Shown here: in pieces, positions 43,103-51,043 of the stretch
Position numbering within the stretch: the stretch's first letter is position 1
Layout: each line of letters starts with the position of its first letter
Assembly: GCF_965227725.1 (NCBI RefSeq)
Contig: NZ_CBDDGH010000001.1
Coordinates: 310,001 to 374,000, forward strand
Direction of reading: 5' to 3'
DNA length: 64,000 nt
Origin: Shimia sp965227725
GTDB lineage: Bacteria; Pseudomonadota; Alphaproteobacteria; Rhodobacterales; Rhodobacteraceae
The notes under the pieces: generated by a model
The model's database searches: none
The model's input: the letters and a program-made list of their open reading frames with translations, nothing else
What the model was told of the DNA's origin: nothing
Translations under genes and position numbers: made by a program

Positions 43103-43988
43103 CCACCCCAAGTCGCACCGGGGGTTCCGCCTGCGCATGCATGGGCTGGAACCCTTTGCGAATAAGATTGGCCAATTGGGCGATGACGTCGCCCTTGGCC
43201 TGATCCGCCCCATACATATTGATGTGCTGCTCTCCGAGATCGGGCAGCGATCCGCCGTGGTCGATCACCTCCAGATGGCGCGGCTCGGTGCCAAGCAACA
43301 TCTCCCCAATCCCCAGATCAGCGGTGATTGTCGCCTCAACGGTGCGATCAGAATCCGTCTCAAGCGCAGAATCCCATTCGATCCCCGCGCGGTCCAGCGC
43401 CGCAATGGCGCGCGGACGGAAGAGACAATGGCGGGCAGAGGCAAACTGAATGGGGCGGCGGCGCCAGCTGGCCCCGCCGGGCGCACCGATCCAGACCAAT
43501 GGCAGGGTGCAAAGCCCCTCTGCCCCGTCCGGCGTGCTGGATTCCGTGGTCAGGATCAGATCAATCTCGCCCTTCTCAAACATCTGCTTGAGCTCAAGCG
43601 TGTAGGAGGAGACCAGATTGACCTTTACACGTGGAAAGGCGCTGCTGAATTGCTGCATCACGCGCGGAATGGCCGGGTAGACAATGTCGTGTGGCACACC
43701 AAGCGTCACCGTGCCCTCAAATTCGTCATGAGACAGGCGGCGCATGATCTCATCATTCAATGTCACCATCCGGCGGGCATAGCCAAGCATCTGCTCCCCG
43801 TCCGGCGTCAGCGCGATCCCGCGGCCTGAGCGGTCCAGCAGCGCGACACCGATCAGCTCCTCAAGGCGCTTGAGCTGCATCGACACCGCCGATTGCGTGA
43901 GATGCAGAAAGCCTGCGGCCTTGGTGACGCCGCCCATATCGGCCACAGCCACAAAACTGCGCAACGTGGTTACATCAAGATTTCGCAT
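43095..43988 (-). CDS. LysR family transcriptional regulator
   Basis: A 297-residue regulator. The N-terminal winged helix is clear (DVTTLRSFVAVADMGGVTKA, AGFLHLTQSAVSMQLKRLEE), followed by the periplasmic-binding-protein-like effector domain. The start is ATG at 43988, which gives MRNLDVTTLRSFVAV. It is divergent from a DUF1127 gene at 44149, a common pairing in roseobacters. LysR proteins often control the divergent neighbour, so the DUF1127 gene is the first candidate target. Confidence 0.93.
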   Translation of the reverse strand: MRNLDVTTLRSFVAVADMGGVTKAAGFLHLTQSAVSMQLKRLEELIGVALLDRSGRGIALTPDGEQMLGYARRMVTLNDEIMRRLSHDEFEGTVTLGVPHDIVYPAIPRVMQQFSSAFPRVKVNLVSSYTLELKQMFEKGEIDLILTTESSTPDGAEGLCTLPLVWIGAPGGASWRRRPIQFASARHCLFRPRAIAALDRAGIEWDSALETDSDRTVEATITADLGIGEMLLGTEPRHLEVIDHGGSLPDLGEQHINMYGADQAKGDVIAQLANLIRKGFQPMHAQAEPPVRLGVVS

Positions 43989-44062
43989 GCCATTCCCCCT
44001 ATAAATCACGGATTTCGATATATCATCAGAATCTGTGATGCAATACCTCACAAACATTCGCT

Positions 44063-44089
44063 TTCAAGATATACCCCGCCTCCCATATA
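44063..44089 (+). promoter_or_regulatory. Possible RpoH-type promoter of the second DUF1127 gene
   Basis: TTCAAG (44063-44068) lies 13 bases before CCCATATA (44082-44089). The string TCCCATATACA is identical to the one upstream of the first DUF1127 gene. The ATG is about 60 bases further on. Confidence 0.35.
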
Positions 44090-44148
44090 CATCAAGTAAT
44101 TTGATGCAGAGCACGAAATCAATCGCAATTTAAGAAAGGAGCGACTCA

Positions 44149-44358
44149 ATGGCCTTCATCACCACCTCCGCAGCTGCCTCCGGCACATCCAAATCCCTTT
44201 TCTCCCGCGTCGCGAACGTGTTTGCCGTGCGCCGTCAGCGCCGCCAGCTTGCGCAGCTCGACAAAGCCGCGCTGTTTGACATGGGTCTGACCGAAGCCGA
44301 TGTGCAGGCAGAGCTGAAACGGTCAGCTTGGGATGTGCCCGCGCATTGGAAAGGCTGA
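44149..44358 (+). CDS. DUF1127-like small protein (second copy)
   Basis: A 69-residue protein. After an Ala/Ser-rich start comes VFAVRRQRRQLAQLDKAALF, then DMGLTEADVQAELKRSAWDV, matching the DUF1127 helix pair with an extended C-terminus that ends in PAHWKG. A strong AAAGGAGCG precedes the ATG. It is only distantly similar to the protein at 30978. No CUCCUCCC loop follows it, but a long hairpin lies 94 bases downstream. Confidence 0.88.
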   Translation: MAFITTSAAASGTSKSLFSRVANVFAVRRQRRQLAQLDKAALFDMGLTEADVQAELKRSAWDVPAHWKG

Positions 44359-44447
44359 CCTTTAAACCGGCACCGAGAACATCCGGCACCCTATGGGCCT
44401 CGCCCCATTTCGCCAGATCCGCCCCTGACACGGGGCACATCATCACA

Positions 44448-44493
44448 AGCCTGTGAGCGCAAAACAGACCCGTGCTTTGCGCTCACAAAGGCT
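44448..44493. other. Long hairpin downstream of the second DUF1127 gene
   Basis: Perfect 12-bp arms TGTGAGCGCAAA (44452-44463) and TTTGCGCTCACA (44476-44487) around a 12-base loop. They are extended by AGCC (44448-44451) with GGCT (44490-44493) across a two-base bulge. No T-run follows on either strand, so it is not a standard terminator. Confidence 0.6.
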
Positions 44494-44628
44494 AACCTCC
44501 ACCAGTTTGGCCTGAATCCGCGCTCAAGGCGGAAAGCACGCCACGCAGGCCAGCAAACCGCAGGCCCCGCTTATTAAAAAAGCACCGCAAAAATGCGTCG
44601 GATTTCCGCGTCTCTGACACCGGAAATC

Positions 44629-44658
44629 CTTGAATTCGCTTCAATGCTCACCGATATT
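44629..44658 (+). promoter_or_regulatory. RpoH-like promoter upstream of the Bax-inhibitor gene
   Basis: CTTGAA (44629-44634) is followed after 16 bases by CCGATATT (44651-44658), a close match to the heat-shock sigma factor consensus CTTGAA and CCCATNT. It would give a leader of about 55 bases before the ATG at 44719. Confidence 0.45.
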
Positions 44659-44718
44659 TAGGACGGACATCCCGGCAACAGCCGTTGTGGGGAGGGAACG
44701 TATTATTCGGAGGCTGAG

Positions 44719-45495
44719 ATGGCTGAATTTGAAACACTGCGCGGCGCTGTTGGCGCACGTTCAGCGGAAATTGACGCGGGCCTGCGCGCCCATATGAACA
44801 AAGTCTACGGCACAATGTCCGTGGGCATGCTGATCACCTTTGCGGCGGCATGGGCCATTTCCGGTCTGGCCGTGACCACGGATCCGTCCGGTGCGACTGC
44901 GCAGATCAGCGCAGACAAATATCTGACCTCTTTTGGTTACGCGATCTATGGCTCCCCGCTGAAGTGGGTGATCATGTTTGCACCGCTGCTGTTTGTCTTT
45001 GGCTTTGGCGCCGCGATCAACCGCATGTCCGCCTCTGCGGCACAGCTGGTGTTCTACGTATTCGCAGCCGTGATGGGCCTGTCGATCAGCTCGATCTTCC
45101 TGGTGTTCACCGGCGAATCCATCATTCAGGTCTTCCTGATCACCGCCATCGCCTTTGCTGGCCTGTCGCTCTATGGCTACACCACAAAGCGTGACCTTGG
45201 CCCAATCGGCACCTTCCTGATCATGGGTCTGATCGGCCTGATCATCGCGTCCATCGTGAACATCTTCCTGGCGTCTTCCGCCATGGCGTTTGCGATCTCC
45301 GTGATCGGCGTTCTGATCTTCGCTGGCCTGACCGCCTATGACACCCAGAACATCAAGAACACCTATCTCGCACACGCCCACCACGGCGACAGCGAATGGC
45401 TGAGCAAATCCGCCATCATGGGATCCCTGAGCCTGTATCTGAACTTCATCAACATGTTCATGATGCTGCTGCAGCTGTTCGGCAACCGCGAGTAA
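44719..45495 (+). CDS. Bax inhibitor-1/YccA family membrane protein
   Basis: A 258-residue inner-membrane protein with seven hydrophobic segments. The family signature is seen in SAAQLVFYVFAAVMGLSISS, VFLITAIAFAGLSLYGYTTK and GLTAYDTQNIKNTYLAH, where the conserved YDTQ aspartate probably senses pH in a calcium-leak channel. The E. coli relatives YccA and YbhL interact with the FtsH protease. A heat-shock type promoter upstream fits that role. It is monocistronic with a terminator. Confidence 0.93.
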   Translation: MAEFETLRGAVGARSAEIDAGLRAHMNKVYGTMSVGMLITFAAAWAISGLAVTTDPSGATAQISADKYLTSFGYAIYGSPLKWVIMFAPLLFVFGFGAAINRMSASAAQLVFYVFAAVMGLSISSIFLVFTGESIIQVFLITAIAFAGLSLYGYTTKRDLGPIGTFLIMGLIGLIIASIVNIFLASSAMAFAISVIGVLIFAGLTAYDTQNIKNTYLAHAHHGDSEWLSKSAIMGSLSLYLNFINMFMMLLQLFGNRE

Positions 45496-45516
45496 ACCGA
45501 GCGACAGTTCAAAAAG

Positions 45517-45548
45517 AAGGGCCGGTCACAGCGACCGGCCCTTTTCTT
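45517..45548 (+). terminator. Rho-independent terminator after the Bax-inhibitor gene
   Basis: Stem AAGGGCCGGTC (45517-45527) and GACCGGCCCTT (45533-45543) with loop ACAGC, then TTCTTTT. Confidence 0.92.
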
Positions 45549-45569
45549 TTGCCCGAAGATGATCGCGCC

Positions 45570-46097
45570 TTACGCCAGCGCAGGGTCCGCCAGTTTGCGG
45601 GTCATCTGGATGGCGGGGAAATGCACCCCCGGCGCCAGTGTGAGCTCAATCTCAGCGGCCTCCTGAAAGCCCATAGAGGCGTAGAAATCGCGCGCGGTGT
45701 AGGTGCTGAGGCAGCTCATCTGGCGCATTCCGTGGGCCTCTGCGGAAGCGAGCGTCACATCAATCAGCGCCCGCGCCACGCCGCGGCGCAGCCAGTCAGG
45801 CCGCGTGGCCACATGGCGCACATGACCAAGGTCGACGCCGCTGACACCTCGTGAGGGCGACAGATCGGTCCAGCCCCCTGCCCCAACGATGGCGTCGGTC
45901 TCTGCACATTCTGCAAGGAAATAGGTGCCGCAGGCCAAGAGCGATCCGCGTGCCCGCGTGATCAGGGGCAGCGCATCCTGCAACACATCGGCGCTGTAAT
46001 CATTGGGCAGCAGATCCGGATAGGACTGGCCAAACAGCGCGGTCACGGCCTGACGGTCGTCAAGCGTGGCGGGGCGGATAAAGAATGGGTGGGGCAT
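45570..46097 (-). CDS. GNAT family N-acetyltransferase
   Basis: A 175-residue acetyltransferase. The acetyl-CoA-binding motif A is seen in VRHVATRPDWLRRGVARAL (R-x-x-R-R-G-V/A), and YTARDFYASMGFQEAAEIEL gives motif B. The N-terminus (FFIRPATLDDRQAVTALF) is typical of single-domain GNATs. The substrate is unknown. AGGAGGG lies seven bases before the ATG. Confidence 0.88.
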   Translation of the reverse strand: MPHPFFIRPATLDDRQAVTALFGQSYPDLLPNDYSADVLQDALPLITRARGSLLACGTYFLAECAETDAIVGAGGWTDLSPSRGVSGVDLGHVRHVATRPDWLRRGVARALIDVTLASAEAHGMRQMSCLSTYTARDFYASMGFQEAAEIELTLAPGVHFPAIQMTRKLADPALA

Positions 46098-46154
46098 TGG
46101 GGACCCTCCTGAAGGAAACAGTTTTTTGTTCTTTCAGGCGCGGCTCCCCTAAAG

Positions 46155-46186
46155 CAAAAAACCGCGCCTGGTGTGGCGCGGCTTTT
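46155..46186 (-). terminator. Terminator after rpmG
   Basis: In the minus direction CCGCGCC (46175-46181) pairs with GGCGCGG (46162-46168) around a six-base loop, followed by a T-run. The plus-strand side also has TTTT, so it may act in both directions. Confidence 0.85.
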
Positions 46187-46208
46187 GCATGTGTCTCAGA
46201 GGGGGATC

Positions 46209-46376
46209 TTACTTGATCTTGCCTTCTTTGTACTCGACATGCTTGCGCACCACCGGGTCGTATTTGCGTACGACCATCTTTTCGGTCATGGTACGTGCGT
46301 TTTTCTTGGTCACGTAGAAATGGCCCGTGCCCGCGGTCGAGTTCAGACGGATCTTGATGGTCGTCGGCTTCGCCAT
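46209..46376 (-). CDS. rpmG: 50S ribosomal protein L33
   Basis: A 55-residue ribosomal protein translated as MAKPTTIKIRLNSTAGTGHF, then YVTKKNARTMTEKMVVRKYD, then PVVRKHVEYKEGKIK. It is the cysteine-free L33 type, which lacks the zinc ribbon and is standard in alphaproteobacteria. It stands alone with an AGGAGAAG ribosome binding site and a terminator 23 bases after the stop. Confidence 0.97.
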   Translation of the reverse strand: MAKPTTIKIRLNSTAGTGHFYVTKKNARTMTEKMVVRKYDPVVRKHVEYKEGKIK

Positions 46377-46596
46377 TGTGCTTCTCCTGCGCCGGGGTAC
46401 AGCTACCCCGTGAAAATCTCTTGAAGCCCGCCTTTTACTGATGGTCTGGCCTGAGTCAATGGGCTTTCCCGAGAATCCTCAAAGAAAGTTGGGCTGCGCG
46501 GAAAATTCCCACCCAGAACGGCTTTGCAGCCCGTCAACGAATGGGTAATTTCGCGCAATTACAGAGGGCGCGCGCTCTTTGATGGGGAAAGATGAC

Positions 46597-47628
46597 ATGG
46601 TTTGGTTCTGGATCGCAACAACGATTCCCGTGGTCCTTTTGGCGCTGGCCGGGATGCTGGGCGGCCTGTGGGCGGTGGCGGCACTGGTTTACATGGGCAC
46701 GCTGGTGCATGTGATGGACCGTCTGGTGCGCGGCGCGGCGGCGAAGGCCGGTGCGGATGGTGAATTCCCCTCAGGCCTGCGGCTGTCCCTGCTGCTGGGC
46801 GTGCTGCATTTTCCTCTGATGGCCATTGGCGTTGCGGCGCTGGCCGGGATCACGGATTTGAGCCACGGGGCCAGGATCTGTGTGTTCATTGCCTTTGGGC
46901 TGTTCTTTGGACAGGTCAGCAACGCCAACGCCCATGAGCTGATCCACAAGCCTGCGCGGCTGCCGCGTCTGATTGGCATGTGGGTCTATATTTCGCTGCT
47001 GTTTGGGCATCACACATCCGCCCACACCAAGGTGCATCACGTCTGGGTGGCCACCAACAAAGACCCCAATTCGGCACGGGATGGCGAGAGCTTTTATCAC
47101 TTCTGGCCGCGCGCCTGGCTGGGCTCTTTCCGGGCCGGGCTGCGGGCGGAGACCGACCTGCGTGCCAGAGCCAAGGGCCGCGCCAAGGGGATGCACCCCT
47201 ATGTGGCCTATGTGGCGGGGGGCGCGCTGATGCTGGCTTTGGCGGCGATCTATGCCGGCCCCAAGGGGGCAATCGCCTATGTTGGGCTGGCGAGTTACAG
47301 CACCATGCAGCTTTTGCTTTCTGATTATGTGCAGCACTACGGCCTGCGCCGCGCCAAGCGGGCCAATGGCAAGCCCGAACCTGTGGGGCCGCAGCACAGC
47401 TGGAACGCGCCGCAGCTTTACACCTCAGCCCTGATGCTCAATGCGCCGCGCCATTCAGATCACCATATGACCCCGACCCGCGATTATCCGGCGCTGCGGC
47501 TGGACCGTCACGAGATGCCGATCCTGCCGCAATCTCTGCCGCTGATGGCCACGCTGGCGCTTTGGCCGCGCATGTGGCGGCGGGTGATGGACCCGCGCGT
47601 GGCAAAACTGCGCGCAACACGGCATTGA
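46597..47628 (+). CDS. AlkB-type membrane monooxygenase (alkane 1-monooxygenase family)
   Basis: A 343-residue integral-membrane di-iron hydroxylase. The histidine boxes are NAHELIHKPARL (HELGHK in classical AlkB), HTKVHHVWVATNKDP (EHxxGHH in AlkB), YVQHYGL and APRHSDHHM. All eight histidines expected of the family seem to be kept. Roseobacter members oxidise medium-chain alkanes or related terminal methyl groups. No rubredoxin or rubredoxin reductase is adjacent. The start chosen is ATG at 46597, served by GGGGAAAG; an ATG five codons upstream is possible. Length is about 60 residues shorter than P. putida AlkB. Confidence 0.88.
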   Translation: MVWFWIATTIPVVLLALAGMLGGLWAVAALVYMGTLVHVMDRLVRGAAAKAGADGEFPSGLRLSLLLGVLHFPLMAIGVAALAGITDLSHGARICVFIAFGLFFGQVSNANAHELIHKPARLPRLIGMWVYISLLFGHHTSAHTKVHHVWVATNKDPNSARDGESFYHFWPRAWLGSFRAGLRAETDLRARAKGRAKGMHPYVAYVAGGALMLALAAIYAGPKGAIAYVGLASYSTMQLLLSDYVQHYGLRRAKRANGKPEPVGPQHSWNAPQLYTSALMLNAPRHSDHHMTPTRDYPALRLDRHEMPILPQSLPLMATLALWPRMWRRVMDPRVAKLRATRH

Positions 47629-47667
47629 GACTGGATTGGGCAGCGGTTGTCAGGCAGCATTGCTTTC

Positions 47668-48078
47668 ATGACACGCCTTGCCCTGATCGCCACCGCCTTC
47701 GCCATTACCCTGCTGCCCCACACCGCGCAGGCGCAAAGCGCCATGTCAGGCGCGGAATTTGAAGCCTATGTCACCGGCAAGACCCTGTTCTTTGAAGCGG
47801 ACGGGCAGCGCTATGGCGTGGAAGAATATCTGCCCAACCGCCGTGTCCGCTGGTCCTTTCTGGACGGGCAATGCAAAGAGGGCGAGTGGTTTGAGCAGGG
47901 CGCGCAGATTTGCTTTGTCTATGAGGACAATCCCAGCCCGCAATGCTGGAGCTTTTTTGAGAGCGCACGCGGGCTGACCGCCACGTTTGAGAATGAGCCA
48001 AATGGCACGGTGCTCTATGAAATCGACCCGGCAGCGGGTGAAGAGATGCTGTGCCTTGGCCCGCAGGTGGGTGTGTAG
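47668..48078 (+). CDS. Exported protein of unknown function
   Basis: A 136-residue protein with signal peptide MTRLALIATAFAITLLPHTA followed by QAQSAMSGAEFEAYVTGKTL. The mature part has four cysteines (GQCKEGEW, AQICFVYED, PQCWSFFES, EMLCLGPQ) that could form two disulfides, and many aromatic residues. It resembles small roseobacter periplasmic proteins seen in many genomes. No function is known to me. It follows the AlkB gene by 39 bases and could be co-transcribed. Confidence 0.75.
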   Translation: MTRLALIATAFAITLLPHTAQAQSAMSGAEFEAYVTGKTLFFEADGQRYGVEEYLPNRRVRWSFLDGQCKEGEWFEQGAQICFVYEDNPSPQCWSFFESARGLTATFENEPNGTVLYEIDPAAGEEMLCLGPQVGV

Positions 48079-48081
48079 CGT

Positions 48082-49620
48082 TTAAAACAAACTGCCCTGC
48101 TCCGGCGTGTCTGGCTTCTTGGGTTTTGGCTTGGGCGCAGGTTTTGACGCGGGTTTGACCGGCTCAGCCGCTGGTGCGGATGTGGGCGCTGTGGTGCCCT
48201 CGCCCACGGTGACACGCCCATCGGCAAACTCGATCTCAAGCGATTTGGCGGCGCTGGCTTCTGCACTTGTTTTCACCAGTGCCCCATCGCCGCGCACCAC
48301 GGCATAGCCGCGCTCCAAAGTGGCGGTGTAGCTCAGGGTTTCGCGCATGCGATCCAGCGAGGCCAGACGGTCCTTCAGGGTTTGCACCTGACGGGTGCCT
48401 GCATCGGTCAAGCGGCGCGACAGCTCTGTGACCTTCTCGCGGCGGCGGGTGATGTCGCGCTGCAAGCCAACTGGCGTGAGGCGGTCGGCACGGCGGCCCA
48501 GCGCTTCGCGGCGGTTTTCAATCATCCGGGTCAGGGTGGAGGCGCGCAGGCTGCCAGATTTCTCGGACAGCATCACGCGGCGGGTTTGCACACCGGCTTG
48601 CAGCGCGCGGGGCAATGCGTCTGCCGCCGCATCCAGCCGCTGGCGCGGGGTTTGCAGCAGCATATCAGCACGCGGTAAAGCGCGGGAGAGATCGCGCAGG
48701 CGTTGATCGCGTTGGCGCAGGCCTTGCTCCAGACCGCGTGTGAGGCGCGCGCCCTGCTCCTCAACCCAAGCCAGCAGCTCCAGCCGCACCGGCACAGCAA
48801 GCTCGGCGGCGGCGGTCGGCGTGGGCGCGCGTTTGTCTGATACAAAGTCGATCAGCGTCGTATCTGTTTCGTGACCCACGGCAGAGATCAAAGGAATCTC
48901 TGAGGCCGCAGCAGCGCGGGCCACGACTTCTTCGTTGAAGCCCCAGAGATCTTCGATGCTGCCGCCCCCACGGGCCACAATGATCAGGTCGGGGCGCGGC
49001 ATGGCACCACCGGGAGTGAGCTTGTTGAAGCCCTCAATCGCGTTGGCCACCTGCGGCGCGCATTGCTCGCCCTGCACGGCCACCGGCCAGATCAACACCT
49101 TGCGCGGGAAGCGGTCCCGCAGGCGATGCAGGATGTCGCGGATCACCGCGCCGCTGGGCGAGGTCACCACACCGATGATTTCCGGCAGGTAGGGCAGCGG
49201 CTTTTTGCGCTCAGGTGCAAACAGGCCCTCGGCCTGAAGCATCGCCTTGCGCTTTTCCAGCATCGCCATGAGCGCGCCAACGCCTGCAGGCTTGAGATCC
49301 TCGATCACCAACTGGTATTTGGATTGGCCCGGGAAAGTGGTGAGCCGCCCGGTGGCGACCACTTCCATGCCTTCTTCGGGCCGGGTGGAGATGCGCGCGG
49401 CGACGCCTTTCCACATCACGGCGGCGATCACCGAGCGGTCGTCTTTCAGATCAAGGTACACGTGGCCTGAGCGCGGGAATGACACGCGGCCGATCTCGCC
49501 TTTGATGCGGACATGGGCAAACTCGCCCTCGATCATGCGTTTGATCGCGCCGGAGAGCTCTGAGACGCTGAATTCCGGGGCGTTTTCGCCTTCTCTTGGA
49601 TCGTCGATGAGGTCAGACAT
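48082..49620 (-). CDS. xseA: Exodeoxyribonuclease VII large subunit
   Basis: A 512-residue nuclease subunit that, with XseB, degrades single-stranded DNA from both ends. The N-terminal OB-fold is seen in VRIKGEIGRVSFPRSGHVYL. The catalytic domain contains IGVVTSPSGAVIRDILHRL, IIVARGGGSIEDLWGFN and ISAVGHETDTTLIDFVSD. A long coiled coil follows and a Pro/Ala/Lys-rich tail of about 40 residues ends the protein. The tail is an extension compared with E. coli XseA. The gene is divergent from purD. Confidence 0.95.
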   Translation of the reverse strand: MSDLIDDPREGENAPEFSVSELSGAIKRMIEGEFAHVRIKGEIGRVSFPRSGHVYLDLKDDRSVIAAVMWKGVAARISTRPEEGMEVVATGRLTTFPGQSKYQLVIEDLKPAGVGALMAMLEKRKAMLQAEGLFAPERKKPLPYLPEIIGVVTSPSGAVIRDILHRLRDRFPRKVLIWPVAVQGEQCAPQVANAIEGFNKLTPGGAMPRPDLIIVARGGGSIEDLWGFNEEVVARAAAASEIPLISAVGHETDTTLIDFVSDKRAPTPTAAAELAVPVRLELLAWVEEQGARLTRGLEQGLRQRDQRLRDLSRALPRADMLLQTPRQRLDAAADALPRALQAGVQTRRVMLSEKSGSLRASTLTRMIENRREALGRRADRLTPVGLQRDITRRREKVTELSRRLTDAGTRQVQTLKDRLASLDRMRETLSYTATLERGYAVVRGDGALVKTSAEASAAKSLEIEFADGRVTVGEGTTAPTSAPAAEPVKPASKPAPKPKPKKPDTPEQGSLF

Positions 49621-49703
49621 GGGGCGGCGGCTCAGTTCTCTTGTTTCCTGCGTCGACGCACCTTAGAACGCCCCAAAGCGAAGGCCAAGCGGAAGGCGGC
49701 GAC

Positions 49704-50966
49704 ATGAACATTCTTATTCTCGGCAGCGGCGGACGTGAACATGCGTTGGCATGGGCAGTGATGCAGAACCCGAAGTGTGACAAGCTGATTGTGGCGCCGG
49801 GGAATGCCGGGATTGCGCAGATCGCCGATTGTGCGGATTTTGACACCGAAGACGGTGGCGCAGTGGCGGATTTTGTGGCGCAGAATGCGATTGATTTTGT
49901 GATCATTGGCCCGGAAGCGCCGCTTGCTGCTGGCGTTGCAGATCGTCTGCGCGAAGCGGGTGTGCTGGTGTTTGGCCCTTCCCAGGCGGCGGCGAAACTT
50001 GAGGCCTCCAAGAGCTTCACCAAGGAAATCTGTGATGCGGCAAAGGCTCCGACGGCGGGCTATGGCCATTTCACCGATGCCGAGGTCGCCAAGGCCTATA
50101 TCCGCGAACAGGGCGCGCCGATTGTGGTGAAGGCTGACGGGCTTGCCGCCGGCAAAGGCGTGATTGTCGCGATGGACGAACAGACCGCGCTGGACGCCGT
50201 AGACGATATGTTTGGCGGTGCCTTTGGTGGCGCAGGCGCGGAAGTGGTGATCGAAGAATTCATGGAAGGCGAAGAGGCCTCCTTCTTCATCCTCTGTGAC
50301 GGCAAGACTGCGCTGCCGGTGGGCACCGCGCAGGACCACAAGCGCGTTGGCGAAGGCGACACCGGGCCGAACACCGGCGGTATGGGCGCCTACTCCCCCG
50401 CGCCGGTCTTGTCTGATGAGATTGCCCAGAAAGCGCTGGATGAGATCATTCAGCCAACCATTGATGAGATGGCCAAGCGCGGCACGCCCTATCAAGGGGT
50501 GCTTTATGCCGGGCTGATGATCAAAGACGGCCAGCCACGTCTGGTGGAATACAATGTGCGCTTTGGCGATCCGGAATGTCAGGTGCTGATGATGCGCCTT
50601 GGCGCGCAGGCGCTGGACCTGATGCATGCGGCGGCCGAAGAGCGCCTGCATGAGGCGCAGGTAAACTGGGCGGATGACCATGCGATCACCGTGGTGATGG
50701 CGGCCAATGGCTATCCCGGCTCTTATGAAAAAGGCTCGGTGATTGGCGGGCTTGAGGCGTTGACCTCTGACAGCAAGAACATGGTGTTTCACGCAGGCAC
50801 CACCAAAGCGGATGGGCAGATCACAGCAACCGGTGGCCGTGTGCTGAACGTGACCGCGCGTGGGGCAAGCCTGCAGGAAGCGCGAGATCGGGCCTATGCC
50901 ATGGTCGATGGCATCAATTGGCCCGGCGGCTTCTTCCGCAAGGACATTGGCTGGCGCGCGCTGTAA
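49704..50966 (+). CDS. purD: Phosphoribosylamine-glycine ligase
   Basis: A 420-residue ATP-grasp enzyme that makes glycinamide ribonucleotide in purine synthesis. The N-terminus NILILGSGGREHALAWAV, the ATP-grasp loop PIVVKADGLAAGKGVIVAMD, AQDHKRVGEGDTGPNTGGMG and EYNVRFGDPECQ are all typical. The start is ATG at 49704, which gives the canonical N-terminus. It is monocistronic with a terminator 24 bases after the stop. Confidence 0.97.
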   Translation: MNILILGSGGREHALAWAVMQNPKCDKLIVAPGNAGIAQIADCADFDTEDGGAVADFVAQNAIDFVIIGPEAPLAAGVADRLREAGVLVFGPSQAAAKLEASKSFTKEICDAAKAPTAGYGHFTDAEVAKAYIREQGAPIVVKADGLAAGKGVIVAMDEQTALDAVDDMFGGAFGGAGAEVVIEEFMEGEEASFFILCDGKTALPVGTAQDHKRVGEGDTGPNTGGMGAYSPAPVLSDEIAQKALDEIIQPTIDEMAKRGTPYQGVLYAGLMIKDGQPRLVEYNVRFGDPECQVLMMRLGAQALDLMHAAAEERLHEAQVNWADDHAITVVMAANGYPGSYEKGSVIGGLEALTSDSKNMVFHAGTTKADGQITATGGRVLNVTARGASLQEARDRAYAMVDGINWPGGFFRKDIGWRAL

Positions 50967-50989
50967 ACGCAGGCGGTTTTGAGAAACGC

Positions 50990-51022
50990 AAAAGGCGGTG
51001 CAGAGGATGCGCCGCCTTTTTT
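50990..51022 (+). terminator. Rho-independent terminator after purD
   Basis: Stem AAAAGGCGG (50990-50998) and CCGCCTTTT (51012-51020), extended by a G-T and a G-C pair towards the loop, then a T-run. Confidence 0.88.
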
Positions 51023-51043
51023 CGTTTTGGCGGCTATCTCCTC

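Larger units (their letters stand above)
44359..44718. other. Intergenic region with two inverted repeats
   Basis: About 360 bases between the second DUF1127 gene and the Bax-inhibitor gene. It contains the 12-bp hairpin at 44452-44487, a 9-bp inverted repeat GGATTTCCG/CGGAAATCC (44600-44608 and 44621-44629) and a promoter candidate. No gene is seen. Confidence 0.6.

Noticed and set aside
42065..43213. 382-residue minus-strand open frame opposite the quinone reductase gene
   Set aside because: No domain or signal; the plus strand encodes a canonical MDR protein with Rossmann motif.
44448..44493. Rho-independent terminator for the second DUF1127 gene
   Set aside because: The stem is strong but neither flank has a T-run.
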